Assembly: GCA_024104275.1 (NCBI GenBank)
Contig: JAGGHK010000001.1
Span: 1-64,000 of the forward strand
Source: Bifidobacterium sp.
Lineage (GTDB): Bacteria > Actinomycetota > Actinomycetes > Actinomycetales > Bifidobacteriaceae
Direction of reading: 5' to 3'
DNA: 64,000 nucleotides
A program made the translations under genes and the position numbers. The notes under the pieces are model-generated. The model was not told the origin of the DNA and made no database searches. It saw nothing but the letters and a program-made list of their open reading frames with translations. This document shows positions 37,995-47,549 of this stretch, piece by piece (positions within the stretch are counted from its first letter, which is position 1; each line of letters begins with the position of its first letter).

Positions 37995-38206
37995 CGATCT
38001 TGCACGTGCTTTTGGCGGCAAGGTCGGTGGCATTCAATGAGCTGATGTTGCGGTGCGACTTCATTGAGAGTGATGACGTACGTGTCGGCAGCGGAAAGGC
38101 TACGAGAGCCGAGAAATCAGGCTCGATGCCCAATGGTTTTGCAGCGGTATAGCGACGATAACGACGGTCAGAGAATTTACGGTGAACGAATATAAGGTGG
38201 AGTGCA
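37995..38206. other. Intergenic region upstream of prfB
   Basis: The region holds no recognisable gene. AAGGTGGAG just before 38207 is the prfB ribosome-binding site. Confidence 0.5.
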
Positions 38207-39352
38207 ATGGCGGAATTTGATTTTTCCCAGGCGTTGGGCGAGGCGCGCAGCAAATACGAGACAATCGAAAAGGCGTTGGACGTCGACCGTCTCAAATCCG
38301 AAATCGACGAGTTGGAGAAAGAGGCATCGGCGCCGAATCTCTGGGATGACGTCGAAAACGCGCAGAAGATCACGAGCCGGCTTTCCAACAAGCAGGGGCT
38401 GATCAAGAAGCTTGATTCGCTTTCCAGCAGGCTTGACGACATCGAAACCCTTTACGAATTGGGTCAGGAAGAAAATGACGTCGATTCGATGAAAGAGGCT
38501 CAGAACGGCGTCGATGCCTTGCAGAAGGACCTCGACGAGATGGAGATTCAGACTCTGCTCGACGGCGAATACGACGAGCGTAGCGCGGTCGTCACGATCC
38601 GCAGCGGCGCGGGCGGCGTGGATGCCGCCGATTTTGCCCAGATGTTGCTGCGCATGTACCTGCGCTGGGCCGAGCGCAACGGCTACAAGGCCAAGGTCAT
38701 GGATACGTCCTACGCCGAGGAAGCCGGTATCAAGTCGGCCACGTTCGAGGTCGATGCTCCTTACGCTTACGGCCGTCTTTCGGTGGAGGGCGGTACGCAC
38801 CGCTTGGTCCGCATATCGCCTTTCGACAACCAAGGCCGTCGCCAGACCAGCTTCGCCGCCGTCGAGGTGGTGCCGTTGGTCGAGGAGACCGACCACATCG
38901 ATATTCCCGATTCCGATATTCGCGTGGACACCTACTGTTCATCCGGCCCCGGCGGGCAGGGCGTCAATACGACCTATTCCGCCGTTCGCATCACCCATTT
39001 GCCCACCGGCATCGTGGTGACCATGCAGGATGAGCGCAGCCAGATACAGAACCGCGCCGCTGCCATGGCCGTGCTCCAGTCCCGTCTTTTGGTGCTTCGT
39101 CATGAAGAGGAAGCCAAGAAGAAGAAGGAACTGGCCGGCGACATCAAGGCCAGCTGGGGCGACCAGATGCGTTCGTATGTATTACATCCTTACCAGATGG
39201 TCAAGGACCTGCGAACCGGCTACGAAACCAGCCAGACCCAGGCCGTTTTCGACGGTGACATCAACGGATTCATCGACGCCGGCATCCGTTGGCGTCACGA
39301 GCAGCGTCGTCAGGCCGCGCTTGAGGCCGAACAAAACGAAGATAAAAAGTAA
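38207..39352 (+). CDS. prfB: Peptide chain release factor 2
   Basis: The 381-residue class I release factor reads UGA and [21 protein letters not shown] near 202 carries the SPF codon-recognition tripeptide, and [20 protein letters not shown] near 245 the GGQ. The frame is continuous from the ATG, with no internal UGA, so the autoregulatory +1 frameshift of many bacteria is absent. AAGGTGGAG precedes the start. It lies 92 bases before ftsE, the usual actinobacterial neighbour. Confidence 0.96.
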   Translation: MAEFDFSQALGEARSKYETIEKALDVDRLKSEIDELEKEASAPNLWDDVENAQKITSRLSNKQGLIKKLDSLSSRLDDIETLYELGQEENDVDSMKEAQNGVDALQKDLDEMEIQTLLDGEYDERSAVVTIRSGAGGVDAADFAQMLLRMYLRWAERNGYKAKVMDTSYAEEAGIKSATFEVDAPYAYGRLSVEGGTHRLVRISPFDNQGRRQTSFAAVEVVPLVEETDHIDIPDSDIRVDTYCSSGPGGQGVNTTYSAVRITHLPTGIVVTMQDERSQIQNRAAAMAVLQSRLLVLRHEEEAKKKKELAGDIKASWGDQMRSYVLHPYQMVKDLRTGYETSQTQAVFDGDINGFIDAGIRWRHEQRRQAALEAEQNEDKK

Positions 39353-39444
39353 AGACTTTCAATCATTTCGACGAAATCAGGACAATCTGCGCCGCTGGTG
39401 CCTCTAGACTTAGGCTCAGCGGCAAACAGTAAGGAAACGGCATT

Positions 39445-40728
39445 ATGGCGTTGATCACGTTGGACAAGGTCTCCAAGATCTATCCGAAGGGCACCAGGCC
39501 CGCCCTCGACCATATCAACCTCGACATCGAACGCGGTGACTTCGTCTTTTTGGTGGGCGCTTCCGGCTCCGGCAAAACGACGTTGCTCAGTCTCCTGCTG
39601 CGTGAAGAGGAGGCGACGGACGGCGAAATCCGGGTGGCCGGCAACGACCTGCGCCGCTTGAGCCCCCGTCAGATTCCGCAGTACCGTCGTTCCATCGGCT
39701 TCATCTTCCAGGATTACAAGCTGCTGAACAATAAAACCGTCTGGCAGAATGTCGCCTTCGCGCTCGAGGTGATCGGCACACGCCGTTCGACCATCAAGTC
39801 GTTGGTCCCCAAAGTCCTTGAAACTGTTGGTCTTACCGGCAAGGAAAAGAACTACCCTCACGAGCTTTCCGGCGGCGAGGCCCAGCGTGTGGCCATCGCC
39901 CGCGCCTACGTCAACCACCCGCAGATCCTCCTGGCCGACGAGCCCACTGGCAATCTTGACCCCACCACGTCACTGGGCATCATGGAAGTCCTCGATGCCA
40001 TCAACCGCACCGGCACCACCGTCGTCATGGCCACCCACAACGAGGAAATCGTCAATTCCATGCGCAAGCGCGTCGTCGAGCTGCACGCCGGCAAAATCGT
40101 ACGTGACGAGGCCAAGGGCAGCTACGATTCGGCCCGTTACTTCCCGGACGCCGAAGTGGAGTCCAAGGCGAAGCAGGTCATCGATCCCGCAGCCAACAAG
40201 TTCAAGCGCCCGCAGACGCCCGTCAATGTCATATCGGCGGCATCGGGGCAAGTGGTCGACGCTGAACCCATCGATGACCGTTCCGTGGTCGCCGCCAACG
40301 CCATGGATGCGGTCGCCGACGCCGTAGCCAACGGAACCGGGGAAAACGAGGGCATCGCCCGTCTCGCGAATGCCATGCATTCCGGCAGAACCGGACGATA
40401 CGGTGAAGCGTTCCAATCCGCGGAAACCACGATGACATGGGGCAAGGGCCTGACTGCCGAGGAGATGACCAGCGCACACAAGCCGGTATCCGATTCCGGT
40501 CAGCCCTCTGAAACCAAACGGACAGTAAAAGCCGATAAGACGAAGACCAATACGACGAAAACCAAAGCCAAGGCCCCGTCATTGCCCGTGCCCCCGATTC
40601 CACCGTCACAAGCGCAATCCAAACCAACGTCCAAGACGAAGCCGATGGCCGGCAGAGGCAAGCAACAACAACAGGTTCAGAACACGCAAGGCCGTAAGGG
40701 CGACAAGAATGCTGAGGAGCGGAAATGA
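39445..40728 (+). CDS. ftsE: Cell division ATP-binding protein FtsE with a long C-terminal tail
   Basis: Residues 1-220 form an ABC ATPase: GASGSGKTTLL (Walker A, near 36), [14 protein letters not shown] (near 140), ILLADEPTGNLD (near 158). FtsE works with FtsX to switch peptidoglycan hydrolases on at division. About 200 further residues follow that are absent from typical FtsE (about 220-230 long): Ala/Asp-rich, then Lys/Thr-rich (KADKTKTNTTKTKAKAP), and Pro/Gln-rich at the end. The tail is probably disordered and cytosolic. The stop overlaps ftsX by four bases. Confidence 0.95.
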   Translation: MALITLDKVSKIYPKGTRPALDHINLDIERGDFVFLVGASGSGKTTLLSLLLREEEATDGEIRVAGNDLRRLSPRQIPQYRRSIGFIFQDYKLLNNKTVWQNVAFALEVIGTRRSTIKSLVPKVLETVGLTGKEKNYPHELSGGEAQRVAIARAYVNHPQILLADEPTGNLDPTTSLGIMEVLDAINRTGTTVVMATHNEEIVNSMRKRVVELHAGKIVRDEAKGSYDSARYFPDAEVESKAKQVIDPAANKFKRPQTPVNVISAASGQVVDAEPIDDRSVVAANAMDAVADAVANGTGENEGIARLANAMHSGRTGRYGEAFQSAETTMTWGKGLTAEEMTSAHKPVSDSGQPSETKRTVKADKTKTNTTKTKAKAPSLPVPPIPPSQAQSKPTSKTKPMAGRGKQQQQVQNTQGRKGDKNAEERK

Positions 40729-41648
40729 GAGCACGATTTATCCTTTCTGAAACGTGGACGAGTCTCAAGCAGAATGTCTCGATGATTCTTTCCGTGCTTC
40801 TGGTCACTTTTGTCTCCTTCCTCTTCATCGGTGCTTCCGGCCTGATGCAGGCGCAGATCACCAAGGCCAAAGGGGATTGGTACAAAGAGGTCGAAGTCGT
40901 GGTCTGGCTTTGCCCTGACGGCACCAGCCAGGCTGCCAATTGCTCGGCGGGCAAGGCCCCTACCCAGCAGGAGATCCTCCAGCTGCAGGAGAAGATCCAC
41001 AGGGAACTCGGCAACGTGGTCTCCAAGATTTCATATGAAAGCCGCGAGGACTTCTATAAGAACACGTTCCTCAAGCAGTATCCCCATGGTATTTATCAGG
41101 GTCGTACCCTGACCGCCGCCGATATGCAGGATTCTCTGAGGCTTAAGTTGAAGGATCCGACCAAGTACCAGGAGGTCTCCGAAACCCTGACCGGTAGCCA
41201 AGGTGTTGAGGAGGTGGCCGATCAGCGTCAGATTTTCGATCCGGTATTCGCCATATTGAACAAGGGAACAGGGGTTACGCTGGTCTTGGCCGCCGTCATG
41301 GTTGTGGTGGCGGTATTGCTGACCAGCATCACGATACGTATGAGTGCGGCGTCAAGGAAAAACGAGACCGAGATCATGCGCTTGGTGGGTGCCTCGAACT
41401 GGACGATTCGATTACCGTTCATTCTCGAAGGTGTGTTGGCCTCGCTGTTGGGCTCGTTGTTGTCTTGCGTGGCGCTGAGCGCCATCGTGAAGCTTTTCAT
41501 CACCGATTGGCTCGCACAGAATGTGCAGTGGATGCCGTTCGTCAATCAGACGACCGTCTGGCTGATGGCCCCGGCGTTGATTATCGGTGCGATGCTGCTT
41601 TCCGCAATCGTCTCGACGATATCCCTTCGGCGGTACCTCAGAGCTTAA
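40725..41648 (+). CDS. ftsX: Cell division protein FtsX
   Basis: The 307-residue protein has one membrane helix near 20-45, a large extracellular loop (about 50-175, with two cysteines in WLCPDGTSQAANCSAG) and three helices after residue 180. RMSAASRKNETEIMRLVGAS is the conserved cytosolic loop before the third helix. It passes FtsE ATP hydrolysis to cell-wall hydrolases outside. Its ATG overlaps the ftsE stop as ATGA, giving coupled translation. A secreted coiled-coil CHAP hydrolase follows at once and is the probable client. Confidence 0.94.
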   Translation: MRARFILSETWTSLKQNVSMILSVLLVTFVSFLFIGASGLMQAQITKAKGDWYKEVEVVVWLCPDGTSQAANCSAGKAPTQQEILQLQEKIHRELGNVVSKISYESREDFYKNTFLKQYPHGIYQGRTLTAADMQDSLRLKLKDPTKYQEVSETLTGSQGVEEVADQRQIFDPVFAILNKGTGVTLVLAAVMVVVAVLLTSITIRMSAASRKNETEIMRLVGASNWTIRLPFILEGVLASLLGSLLSCVALSAIVKLFITDWLAQNVQWMPFVNQTTVWLMAPALIIGAMLLSAIVSTISLRRYLRA

Positions 41649-41750
41649 TTGAATGTATCGCAAAATATACGAAAAAGTATTGCAAATTTTTTATGCGCTT
41701 TCGGGCGGATACGTTACAATAGTAAAGCCCGAAAAGGAAAGGTGAATTCC

Positions 41751-43085
41751 ATGCGCAAGCAGAAACAAATGACCGCGGCCTTCAGCGTGCTGATCGCTAC
41801 AGCCATGTTGTGTACAACGGCAGCCATGACCATGACTGCCAAAGTCCCGCAGGCTCAGGCATCCACCATGAGCGAATACCAGCAGGCGGCCGCCAGTCAG
41901 GCCGATTTGAAAAGCCAGTTGGCCGGGGTCGACAGCGACCTTGCCAACCAGATCATACAGCTCAACGATTTGACGACCAACAAGATTCCCGCCGCCCAAG
42001 CTGCGGCACAGACCGCGCAACAAGGCGCAGACCAGGCCAAGAATCTGGCCCAAGCCACTGCCGACCGCCTCGCGGCCGCCCAGAAGGACAAGGCCGACCT
42101 CGAGAAGAAGATCGAGCAGACCGGCGCCGATTTCGATGACGCCAAGGCCGGCGTAGCCGCACAGGCACGTGAGAGCTTCCACGGTTCAGACGCGGCCGAC
42201 GTGATGAACGTCGTCACCAAGTCCAGCACCACCAAGGATTTCGTCGACAAGATGCAGTCCTCGGCAGCCGTCACCCGCAGCGAAGTCAATGCGGCGAACG
42301 CCGATGCCAATACGCTCGGCACCTCGATGAACCGCAAGCAGCGCCTCGCCGCCATTGAGACGCAGATTTCCACGCTCAAAGACCAGGCGGACAGCCAGGC
42401 GGCCAGTGCACAGCAGGCTGCCGAATCGGCACAGGCTCAGCAGAGCAGCCTGCAGGCCTTGCGTGATCAAGGCGCCCAGGCACGTGAAAGCCTCGAGTCG
42501 CAGAAGAGCTCGCTGACCACGCAATCCGCCCAGCAGGCGGCGCAGATCGCCATCCTGCAGTCGCAGATCGACGCCCAGAACGAGCAGTGGGCCAACAGCC
42601 AGCAGGTGAGCGCAAGCCAAGGCGTCGGCCAGGCCGGCAGCTCAAGCTACATTCCCAGCAATCCGGCCCCGGTCTATACTCCGGCACCTTCACCGGTGTC
42701 CGGTGGCGGCGGCAATCATCCTTCCGGCGACTCCGGCAACGCCTATCCTCCGCGTCAGTGCACCGAGTGGGCCTATCTTCGCCGTCACCAGCTTGGCCTG
42801 CCCGTCGGCTCCTACTTCGGCAACGGCGGTCAGTGGGCCAATTCCGCCCGCAGCCTCGGCTATCAGGTCGACAGGACCCCATCATTCGGCGCCATCGTGG
42901 TCTTTTACCCGGGCCAGAGTGTCGGTGGTCATTGGATCGCCGACCCCTACTACGGGCATGTGGCCATCGTCGAGGGCGTGTGGGGCAACACCATCGCCAT
43001 CTCCGAAGGTGGCACCGGTTTCCCCACCTTCCCGGCCAACGAGGTGTTGAACGACGCCTACAACTACGAATACATCCATGGCTGA
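41751..43085 (+). CDS. Secreted coiled-coil CHAP-domain peptidoglycan hydrolase (probable FtsEX client)
   Basis: The 444-residue product has a signal peptide (about 1-38, cut near AQAS), a long Gln/Ala-rich coiled coil at about 42-285, a short Ser/Pro-rich linker and a C-terminal CHAP domain (about 325-443). The catalytic cysteine is in RQCTEWAY and the histidine in YGHVAIVEGV. This layout is that of PcsB/CwlO/RipC-type hydrolases, which FtsEX activates through the coiled coil. It cuts peptide crosslinks during division. GGAAAGGTG precedes the ATG. Position directly after ftsX supports the partnership. Confidence 0.9.
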   Translation: MRKQKQMTAAFSVLIATAMLCTTAAMTMTAKVPQAQASTMSEYQQAAASQADLKSQLAGVDSDLANQIIQLNDLTTNKIPAAQAAAQTAQQGADQAKNLAQATADRLAAAQKDKADLEKKIEQTGADFDDAKAGVAAQARESFHGSDAADVMNVVTKSSTTKDFVDKMQSSAAVTRSEVNAANADANTLGTSMNRKQRLAAIETQISTLKDQADSQAASAQQAAESAQAQQSSLQALRDQGAQARESLESQKSSLTTQSAQQAAQIAILQSQIDAQNEQWANSQQVSASQGVGQAGSSSYIPSNPAPVYTPAPSPVSGGGGNHPSGDSGNAYPPRQCTEWAYLRRHQLGLPVGSYFGNGGQWANSARSLGYQVDRTPSFGAIVVFYPGQSVGGHWIADPYYGHVAIVEGVWGNTIAISEGGTGFPTFPANEVLNDAYNYEYIHG

Positions 43086-43338
43086 TCTGATGATTTGAGA
43101 TTCCAGATCGGTTCAGCACGGGCGCGCCATCCGCAAAAGGATGGCGCGCTTGTGTTATGGTCGGGGTGTATACGGTTCAACGCTTTTGGCTGATTGGCCG
43201 GGGCGGAGGTAATGATGGTGTCGGGAACGCAAGCTGGCTGGGGCTGATGCGATGACATCGTCAATCGGGAATGTCGGCAAGGCGAGTACTGCCGGCAGAC
43301 CGGGTGAAAGAAAACGAGTAAAGAAAAGGGGCGTCGGA

Positions 43339-43818
43339 ATGGCGAAGGAACAAGGTACGCAGCTTATCGCGCAGAACCGCAAGGCGCGGCACAACTATAC
43401 GATCGAAGACCATTACGAGGCCGGCTTGGTGCTCACCGGGACGGAAGTCAAGTCCTTGCGTGAGGGACGCGCTTCGCTGGCGGAATCATTCGTCTCCATT
43501 GACCGCAATGGTGAGATGTGGCTGGAAGGGGCGAACATTCCCGAATATCTCAACGGCACATGGAATAACCACGCGCCCAAACGCAAACGCAAGCTGCTCC
43601 TGCACGCCTCGCAGATCGCCAAGCTCAGCCGCCAGACGGAAGCCAAGGGCTATACCATCGTTCCGCTGAGCCTCTACTTCAAGGATGGCCGAGTGAAGGC
43701 CGAAATCGCCTTGGCCCGGGGCAAAAAAGAGTACGACAAGCGCCAGTCCTTGCGCGAGGCGGAGGACAAGCGTGAGGCGCTGCGTGCCATGCGTTACAAG
43801 AACAAGCTCGTGCGCTGA
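43339..43818 (+). CDS. smpB: SsrA-binding protein SmpB
   Basis: The 159-residue protein binds tmRNA and brings it to stalled ribosomes. It shows [35 protein letters not shown], the [20 protein letters not shown] stretch, and a basic tail ([19 protein letters not shown]). AAAGGGGCG precedes the ATG at 43339; the in-frame ATG at 43252 would add 29 residues not seen in the family. It ends the ftsE-ftsX-hydrolase-smpB series. The tmRNA gene itself was not found in the window. Confidence 0.96.
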   Translation: MAKEQGTQLIAQNRKARHNYTIEDHYEAGLVLTGTEVKSLREGRASLAESFVSIDRNGEMWLEGANIPEYLNGTWNNHAPKRKRKLLLHASQIAKLSRQTEAKGYTIVPLSLYFKDGRVKAEIALARGKKEYDKRQSLREAEDKREALRAMRYKNKLVR

Positions 43819-43941
43819 GGCACGTCTTATTTGGGATGTCCATTTATTGAGACGGCATTTTTGCATAAATACGTAGGTAAGTATATTATGCATTTATACG
43901 AAGAAGGCGGACAGCGTCAATCCGCCCCAGAGAGGATTAAC

Positions 43942-44877
43942 ATGTCGTTGAAAATTTCCAAGTCGATTAAGGTCGTTTTGGCCAGTGTCTGTGCCGGGGC
44001 GATGCTGGCCAGCGTGGCCGCGTGCGGTACCACCGACGAGAGCGATCAGAGCGCAACGCCGAAAAGCAGCAATTCCAACACGAGCTCGGTGAAGGAGGAC
44101 GACAAGATCGCCGCGATGCTACCGGATTCAATCAAGAAGGACGGTAAGTTCACCGTCGGTGTCTCTCCGGATTATGCTCCTGCCGAGTTCCTTGACAAGG
44201 ACGGCAAGACGCCAATTGGTTACGAAATGGACATGGCCAAGGCGATTGCCGGTGTCTTCGGTCTGAAATTCGATCCGACTTCCGCCGAATTCGACTCCAT
44301 CATGCCGGGCGTCGGCTCGAAGTATGATGTCGGCATTTCCGGTTTCACCATGGATCCTGCGCGTAAAGACGCCGGGGAATTCGTCTCCTTCATGAACGAA
44401 GGCGCCACTTTCGTGGTCAAGAAGGGCAACCCCAAGAAGCTTTCGACCGACGATCTTTGTGGACACAGCGTCGCGGTGCAGACCGGTACCGTGCACGAGA
44501 CCACGGTCAAGAACCTGAGCCAGCAGTGCACCGCTGCAGGCAAGAAGGCCATCGAAGTCCAGTCGATGAAGGAGCAGACCGTCGTGGCCACCAACGTCTC
44601 CACAGGCAAGGCCGACGCATTCCTCGCCGATTCTCCGGTTTCCGGATACGCCGTCAAGAAGAGCGAAGGCGGACTTGAGTTTCTGGGCAAGACCTTCAAC
44701 ATGACCCCTGAGGCCGTGGTGGTCAAGAAGGGTGACATGCAGACGGCGAAGGCCGTGCAGGCTGCGATCCAGAAGCTGATCGACGACGGCACCTATATGA
44801 AGATCCTCAAGTCCTGGGGCAGCGAATCCGGGGCTGTCAAAGAAGCTAAGATCAACAACTACGACGATATCAAGTAG
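43942..44877 (+). CDS. Polar amino-acid ABC transporter substrate-binding lipoprotein
   Basis: The 311-residue protein begins with a lipoprotein signal ending ASVAAC at residues 22-27, so it is anchored to the outer face of the membrane. A linker rich in Ser, Asn and Lys leads to a family 3 binding domain: VGVSPDYAPAEFLDKDGKTP, GYEMDMAKAIA, and VAVQTGTVHETTV. It captures a polar amino acid (glutamine, histidine, cystine or similar) and hands it to the permease encoded next. GAGAGGA precedes the ATG. The 285-base gap to the permease suggests separately tuned expression. Confidence 0.92.
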   Translation: MSLKISKSIKVVLASVCAGAMLASVAACGTTDESDQSATPKSSNSNTSSVKEDDKIAAMLPDSIKKDGKFTVGVSPDYAPAEFLDKDGKTPIGYEMDMAKAIAGVFGLKFDPTSAEFDSIMPGVGSKYDVGISGFTMDPARKDAGEFVSFMNEGATFVVKKGNPKKLSTDDLCGHSVAVQTGTVHETTVKNLSQQCTAAGKKAIEVQSMKEQTVVATNVSTGKADAFLADSPVSGYAVKKSEGGLEFLGKTFNMTPEAVVVKKGDMQTAKAVQAAIQKLIDDGTYMKILKSWGSESGAVKEAKINNYDDIK

Positions 44878-44900
44878 CGGTTTTCGGCTGGTGACATATG

Positions 44901-44939
44901 CAATCCGACCGGTGCTGGTTTGAGGCGTCGGCCGGATTG
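44901..44939 (+). terminator. Weak hairpin after the binding-protein gene
   Basis: CAATCCG at 44901 can pair with CGGATTG near 44932-44939, with an imperfect inner stem. It may reduce read-through into the permease gene. Confidence 0.3.
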
Positions 44940-45161
44940 TCGTATTCGTGCTCGAATGGCAGGAACCGGCGCCGAGGCCGTGTCAAAAAGCGCTGATACC
45001 GGGCTTTGTCTGCTCTCTGCAGCGGCTTTCGGGTTTCTGAAGATGAGACGAGAGTACGATTATGCGTAGTATCGTATATTATACAGATTAGATTTGTGAA
45101 GTTGTGTAGTGGTCGTTGACACAGGTCGTCGACGAAAAGCAGTGATGGGAGAGGAAACGTT

Positions 45162-46151
45162 ATGGGACATAAAAACGAATCGGACGGACTGGATATCCCC
45201 AATCGGATTCACGCGAGGCCGGTGTTTCGCCCAGGTTCACTGATCGCAGGTGTCATCGTCGCCTTTCTTGCGGTGATGCTCGGATATGGCATGATCACCA
45301 ACGACAACTTCGATTGGCCGATTGTCTGGAAATATCTCTTCAACGAGCATGTCTTGAACGGCATCGGCTGGACCTTGGTGCTCACCGTCACCTCTATGCT
45401 CATCGCCATAGTGCTGGCTGTGCTGCTTGCTGTGATGCGCAAGTCGGTCAACCCGGTGCTGCGCGGGGTCAGCTGGTTCTGGATCTGGTTCTTCCGTGGC
45501 ACGCCTATATACACGCAGTTGGTGTTCTGGGGTCTTTTCTCGGTGCTGATCCCGACGATTTCGCTGGGCATTCCCTTCACTCATCTCAACTTCTGGTCGA
45601 TGAGCACCGAACAGCTCAACAAGTTCATCTCTCCGGGTTTCCTCGCCGCGATGCTTGGCCTGGCATTGAACGAATCCGCCTATCTGGCCGAAATCGTGCG
45701 CGCCGGACTTGAGGCGGTCGACCCGGGGCAAAGCGAGGCCGCGGAAGCGCTCGGCATGCCGCGTACGATGATCATGCGCCGCGTCGTGCTCCCGCAGGCC
45801 ATGCGCATCATCGTTCCGCCCACCGGCAACGAGGTCATCAGCATGCTCAAAACCACCTCGCTGGTTTCCGCCGTTCCGTTCAGCTTGGAGATCCAGTTTG
45901 CCACCAATGCCATCGCCAACCGCATCTACAAGCCGATTCCGCTCTTGATGGTGGCCTGCTTCTGGTACTTGGTGATCACCTCCATCCTTATGGTGGCGCA
46001 ATCCTGGATCGAGCGGTACTTTGGCAAGGGCTTCAACGAAGGCTCCAATGGCCCGGCTGCCGGTGACGGCGATGCCAAAGAGGAAAAGCCTGCCGCGAAG
46101 GTCGCCGAGGGCAATGAAGGCGGCACCGCATTCCTCGGACTGAACGCGTGA
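45162..46151 (+). CDS. Polar amino-acid ABC transporter permease
   Basis: The 329-residue HisM/GlnP-type permease has membrane helices from about residue 25 to 285. The cytosolic EAA loop that docks the ATPase is [22 protein letters not shown] (near 197-218). [18 protein letters not shown] and [12 protein letters not shown] are family hallmarks. The C-terminus adds about 35 polar residues. The gene starts after GGGAGAGGAAACGTT and its stop overlaps a GTG start of the ATPase gene. Confidence 0.93.
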   Translation: MGHKNESDGLDIPNRIHARPVFRPGSLIAGVIVAFLAVMLGYGMITNDNFDWPIVWKYLFNEHVLNGIGWTLVLTVTSMLIAIVLAVLLAVMRKSVNPVLRGVSWFWIWFFRGTPIYTQLVFWGLFSVLIPTISLGIPFTHLNFWSMSTEQLNKFISPGFLAAMLGLALNESAYLAEIVRAGLEAVDPGQSEAAEALGMPRTMIMRRVVLPQAMRIIVPPTGNEVISMLKTTSLVSAVPFSLEIQFATNAIANRIYKPIPLLMVACFWYLVITSILMVAQSWIERYFGKGFNEGSNGPAAGDGDAKEEKPAAKVAEGNEGGTAFLGLNA

Positions 46152-47032
46152 GAGAAGACGAGACAGAGATGAACGATATGACAACGAATGATTCGAATAC
46201 TCAAGCCACGACGGAACAGCAGGGATCCGAGAGCGTGGCGCAGACTCCTGTGGACAATGCGACGGTGCCCGCCGTCAAAGCCACCCAGGTGCACAAGGCA
46301 TTCGGTAGCCTGCATGTGCTCAAAGGCATCGATATGACGGTGATGCCGGGCACGGTGACGGTGATTCTGGGCCCTTCCGGTTCCGGGAAATCGACATTCC
46401 TACGGCTCATCAACCAGCTCGAGACGCTGACCGGCGGCAGCATCGAGGTCGACGGAGAACTCATCGGCTACAAGCACGTCAACCACGGCGGCAAGGACGA
46501 GCTGCAGACCCTGAACGACAAGGAAATCGCCGAGCAACGTGAGAAGCTGGGAATGGTCTTCCAACGTTTCAACCTCTTCCCACACCGCACCGTGCTCGAA
46601 AACGTGATGGAGGCGCCCGTCCACGTCGCCAAGGTGCCGAAAGCCAAGGCGAAGGAAGAGGCCATGAAAGAACTGGAACGCGTGGGCATGGCCGACCGTG
46701 CCGACTACTATCCGATGCAGCTTTCCGGCGGGCAGCAGCAGCGTGTGGCCATCGCCCGCGCCCTGGCGATGAACCCGAAGATCATGCTCTTTGATGAGCC
46801 GACCTCTGCGCTCGACCCCGAGCTGGTGGGCGAAGTGCTCGGCGTGATGCGCTCGCTGGCCGACGCCGGCATAACCATGATCGTGGTGACCCATGAGATC
46901 GGGTTCGCCCGCGAAGTGGGGGACCAGATCGTCTTCATGGACGGCGGCGTGGTTGTCGAACACGGCGGCCCCGAAATCATTGACCACCCTCAGGAGCCCC
47001 GCTTCAAAGACTTCTTGAGCCATGTGCTCTAA
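46148..47032 (+). CDS. Polar amino-acid ABC transporter ATP-binding protein
   Basis: The 294-residue ATPase has [15 protein letters not shown] (Walker A, near 77), [15 protein letters not shown] (near 196) and [13 protein letters not shown] (near 214), as in GlnQ/HisP. The first 45 residues are a polar extension. The start is uncertain: GTG at 46148 overlaps the permease stop (GTGA), while ATG at 46169 and 46178 lie just downstream in frame. The gene is followed at once by palindromic elements B1-B3. Confidence 0.92.
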   Translation: MREDETEMNDMTTNDSNTQATTEQQGSESVAQTPVDNATVPAVKATQVHKAFGSLHVLKGIDMTVMPGTVTVILGPSGSGKSTFLRLINQLETLTGGSIEVDGELIGYKHVNHGGKDELQTLNDKEIAEQREKLGMVFQRFNLFPHRTVLENVMEAPVHVAKVPKAKAKEEAMKELERVGMADRADYYPMQLSGGQQQRVAIARALAMNPKIMLFDEPTSALDPELVGEVLGVMRSLADAGITMIVVTHEIGFAREVGDQIVFMDGGVVVEHGGPEIIDHPQEPRFKDFLSHVL

Positions 47033-47063
47033 TATATAGATTTCAACTTTGATGGATTTATAC

Positions 47064-47164
47064 TGACGTGGCGGGGCTGGGATATACAATGCTCGACACG
47101 CTCCGGGCCGCTCAGGCCGAGTCTTTACGGTCGAGCATCGCATATCCCAGTCCCGCCACTCAAC
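47064..47164 (+). repeat. Large palindromic element B1 (loop type 1)
   Basis: Left arm GTGGCGGGGCTGGGATAT... (47069 on) pairs with the right arm ending at 47159 (CCCAGTCCCGCCAC) over about 30 bases. The core and the loop (GACACGCTCCGGGCCGCTC) match A1 and A3. It lies just after the ABC ATPase gene and may also act as its terminator. Confidence 0.9.
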
Positions 47165-47172
47165 TTAACTCA

Positions 47173-47305
47173 TGACACACTCCGGGCTGAGCCGTTAAGC
47201 GGAAAGCCCAGTGGGCTTCCTGTAGGCGAAGTGAGCGCGATGTATCGAGCGCGAAGGCCAAGTCTTTATGGTCTGACATCGCATGCCCAGCCCCAAACAC
47301 TCAAC
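47173..47305 (+). repeat. Palindromic element B2, long-loop form lacking one arm
   Basis: Reverse complement of A2 over most of its length (TGTCA, CCGGGCTGAGCCGTTAAGC, the AAGCCCA hairpin, TCGAGCGCGAAGGCCAAGTC). It lacks the arm that would pair with the end at 47280-47305, just as A2 does. Confidence 0.8.
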
Positions 47306-47344
47306 GATTAAAAATGCTGATTTATAGGCTTTATGATTATTTAG

Positions 47345-47445
47345 GTTGAGTGGTTGGGCGGAGATATGCGATGCTGTGGCATAAAGCTTGGCCTACCGGC
47401 CTGGAGGGTGCCTCAGCATTGTATATCTCCGCCCAACCACGTCAG
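47345..47445 (-). repeat. Large palindromic element B3 (loop type 2)
   Basis: Arms GTGGTTGGGCGGAGATAT (from 47349) and ATATCTCCGCCCAACCAC (to 47440) are complementary. The loop AAGCTTGGCCTACCGGCCTG differs from type 1 but is shared with element C in reverse. Confidence 0.9.
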
Positions 47446-47535
47446 TAAGTAACGGCGATCAATCTGTGCTAGGTAAAGAAAGTTGGAGATGGTGAAACTT
47501 TCGCGGGGGTGGTGTTGCGTTTCAGGGGTGTCACG

Positions 47536-47541
47536 TAGACT
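47536..47541 (+). promoter_or_regulatory. -10 box placing glmS transcription start at its ATG
   Basis: TAGACT ends eight bases before the glmS ATG at 47550, and no Shine-Dalgarno sequence is present, so a leaderless or nearly leaderless mRNA is likely. Confidence 0.45.
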
Positions 47542-47549
47542 GGGGTGCT

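Noticed and set aside
38207..38300. Programmed frameshift in prfB
   Set aside because: The frame is continuous with no early TGA or CTTTGA slip site.
43868..43900. ArgR-type boxes before the amino-acid binding protein
   Set aside because: GCATAAATACG and GCATTTATACG look like half-matching repeats, but the match to known arginine boxes is too loose to claim.
43819..43941. tmRNA gene next to smpB
   Set aside because: The gap is too short and has no tRNA-Ala-like ends.
47445..47549. glmS ribozyme before glmS
   Set aside because: The probable start of transcription is at the ATG and the short interval lacks the ribozyme core; such ribozymes are found mainly in Firmicutes.
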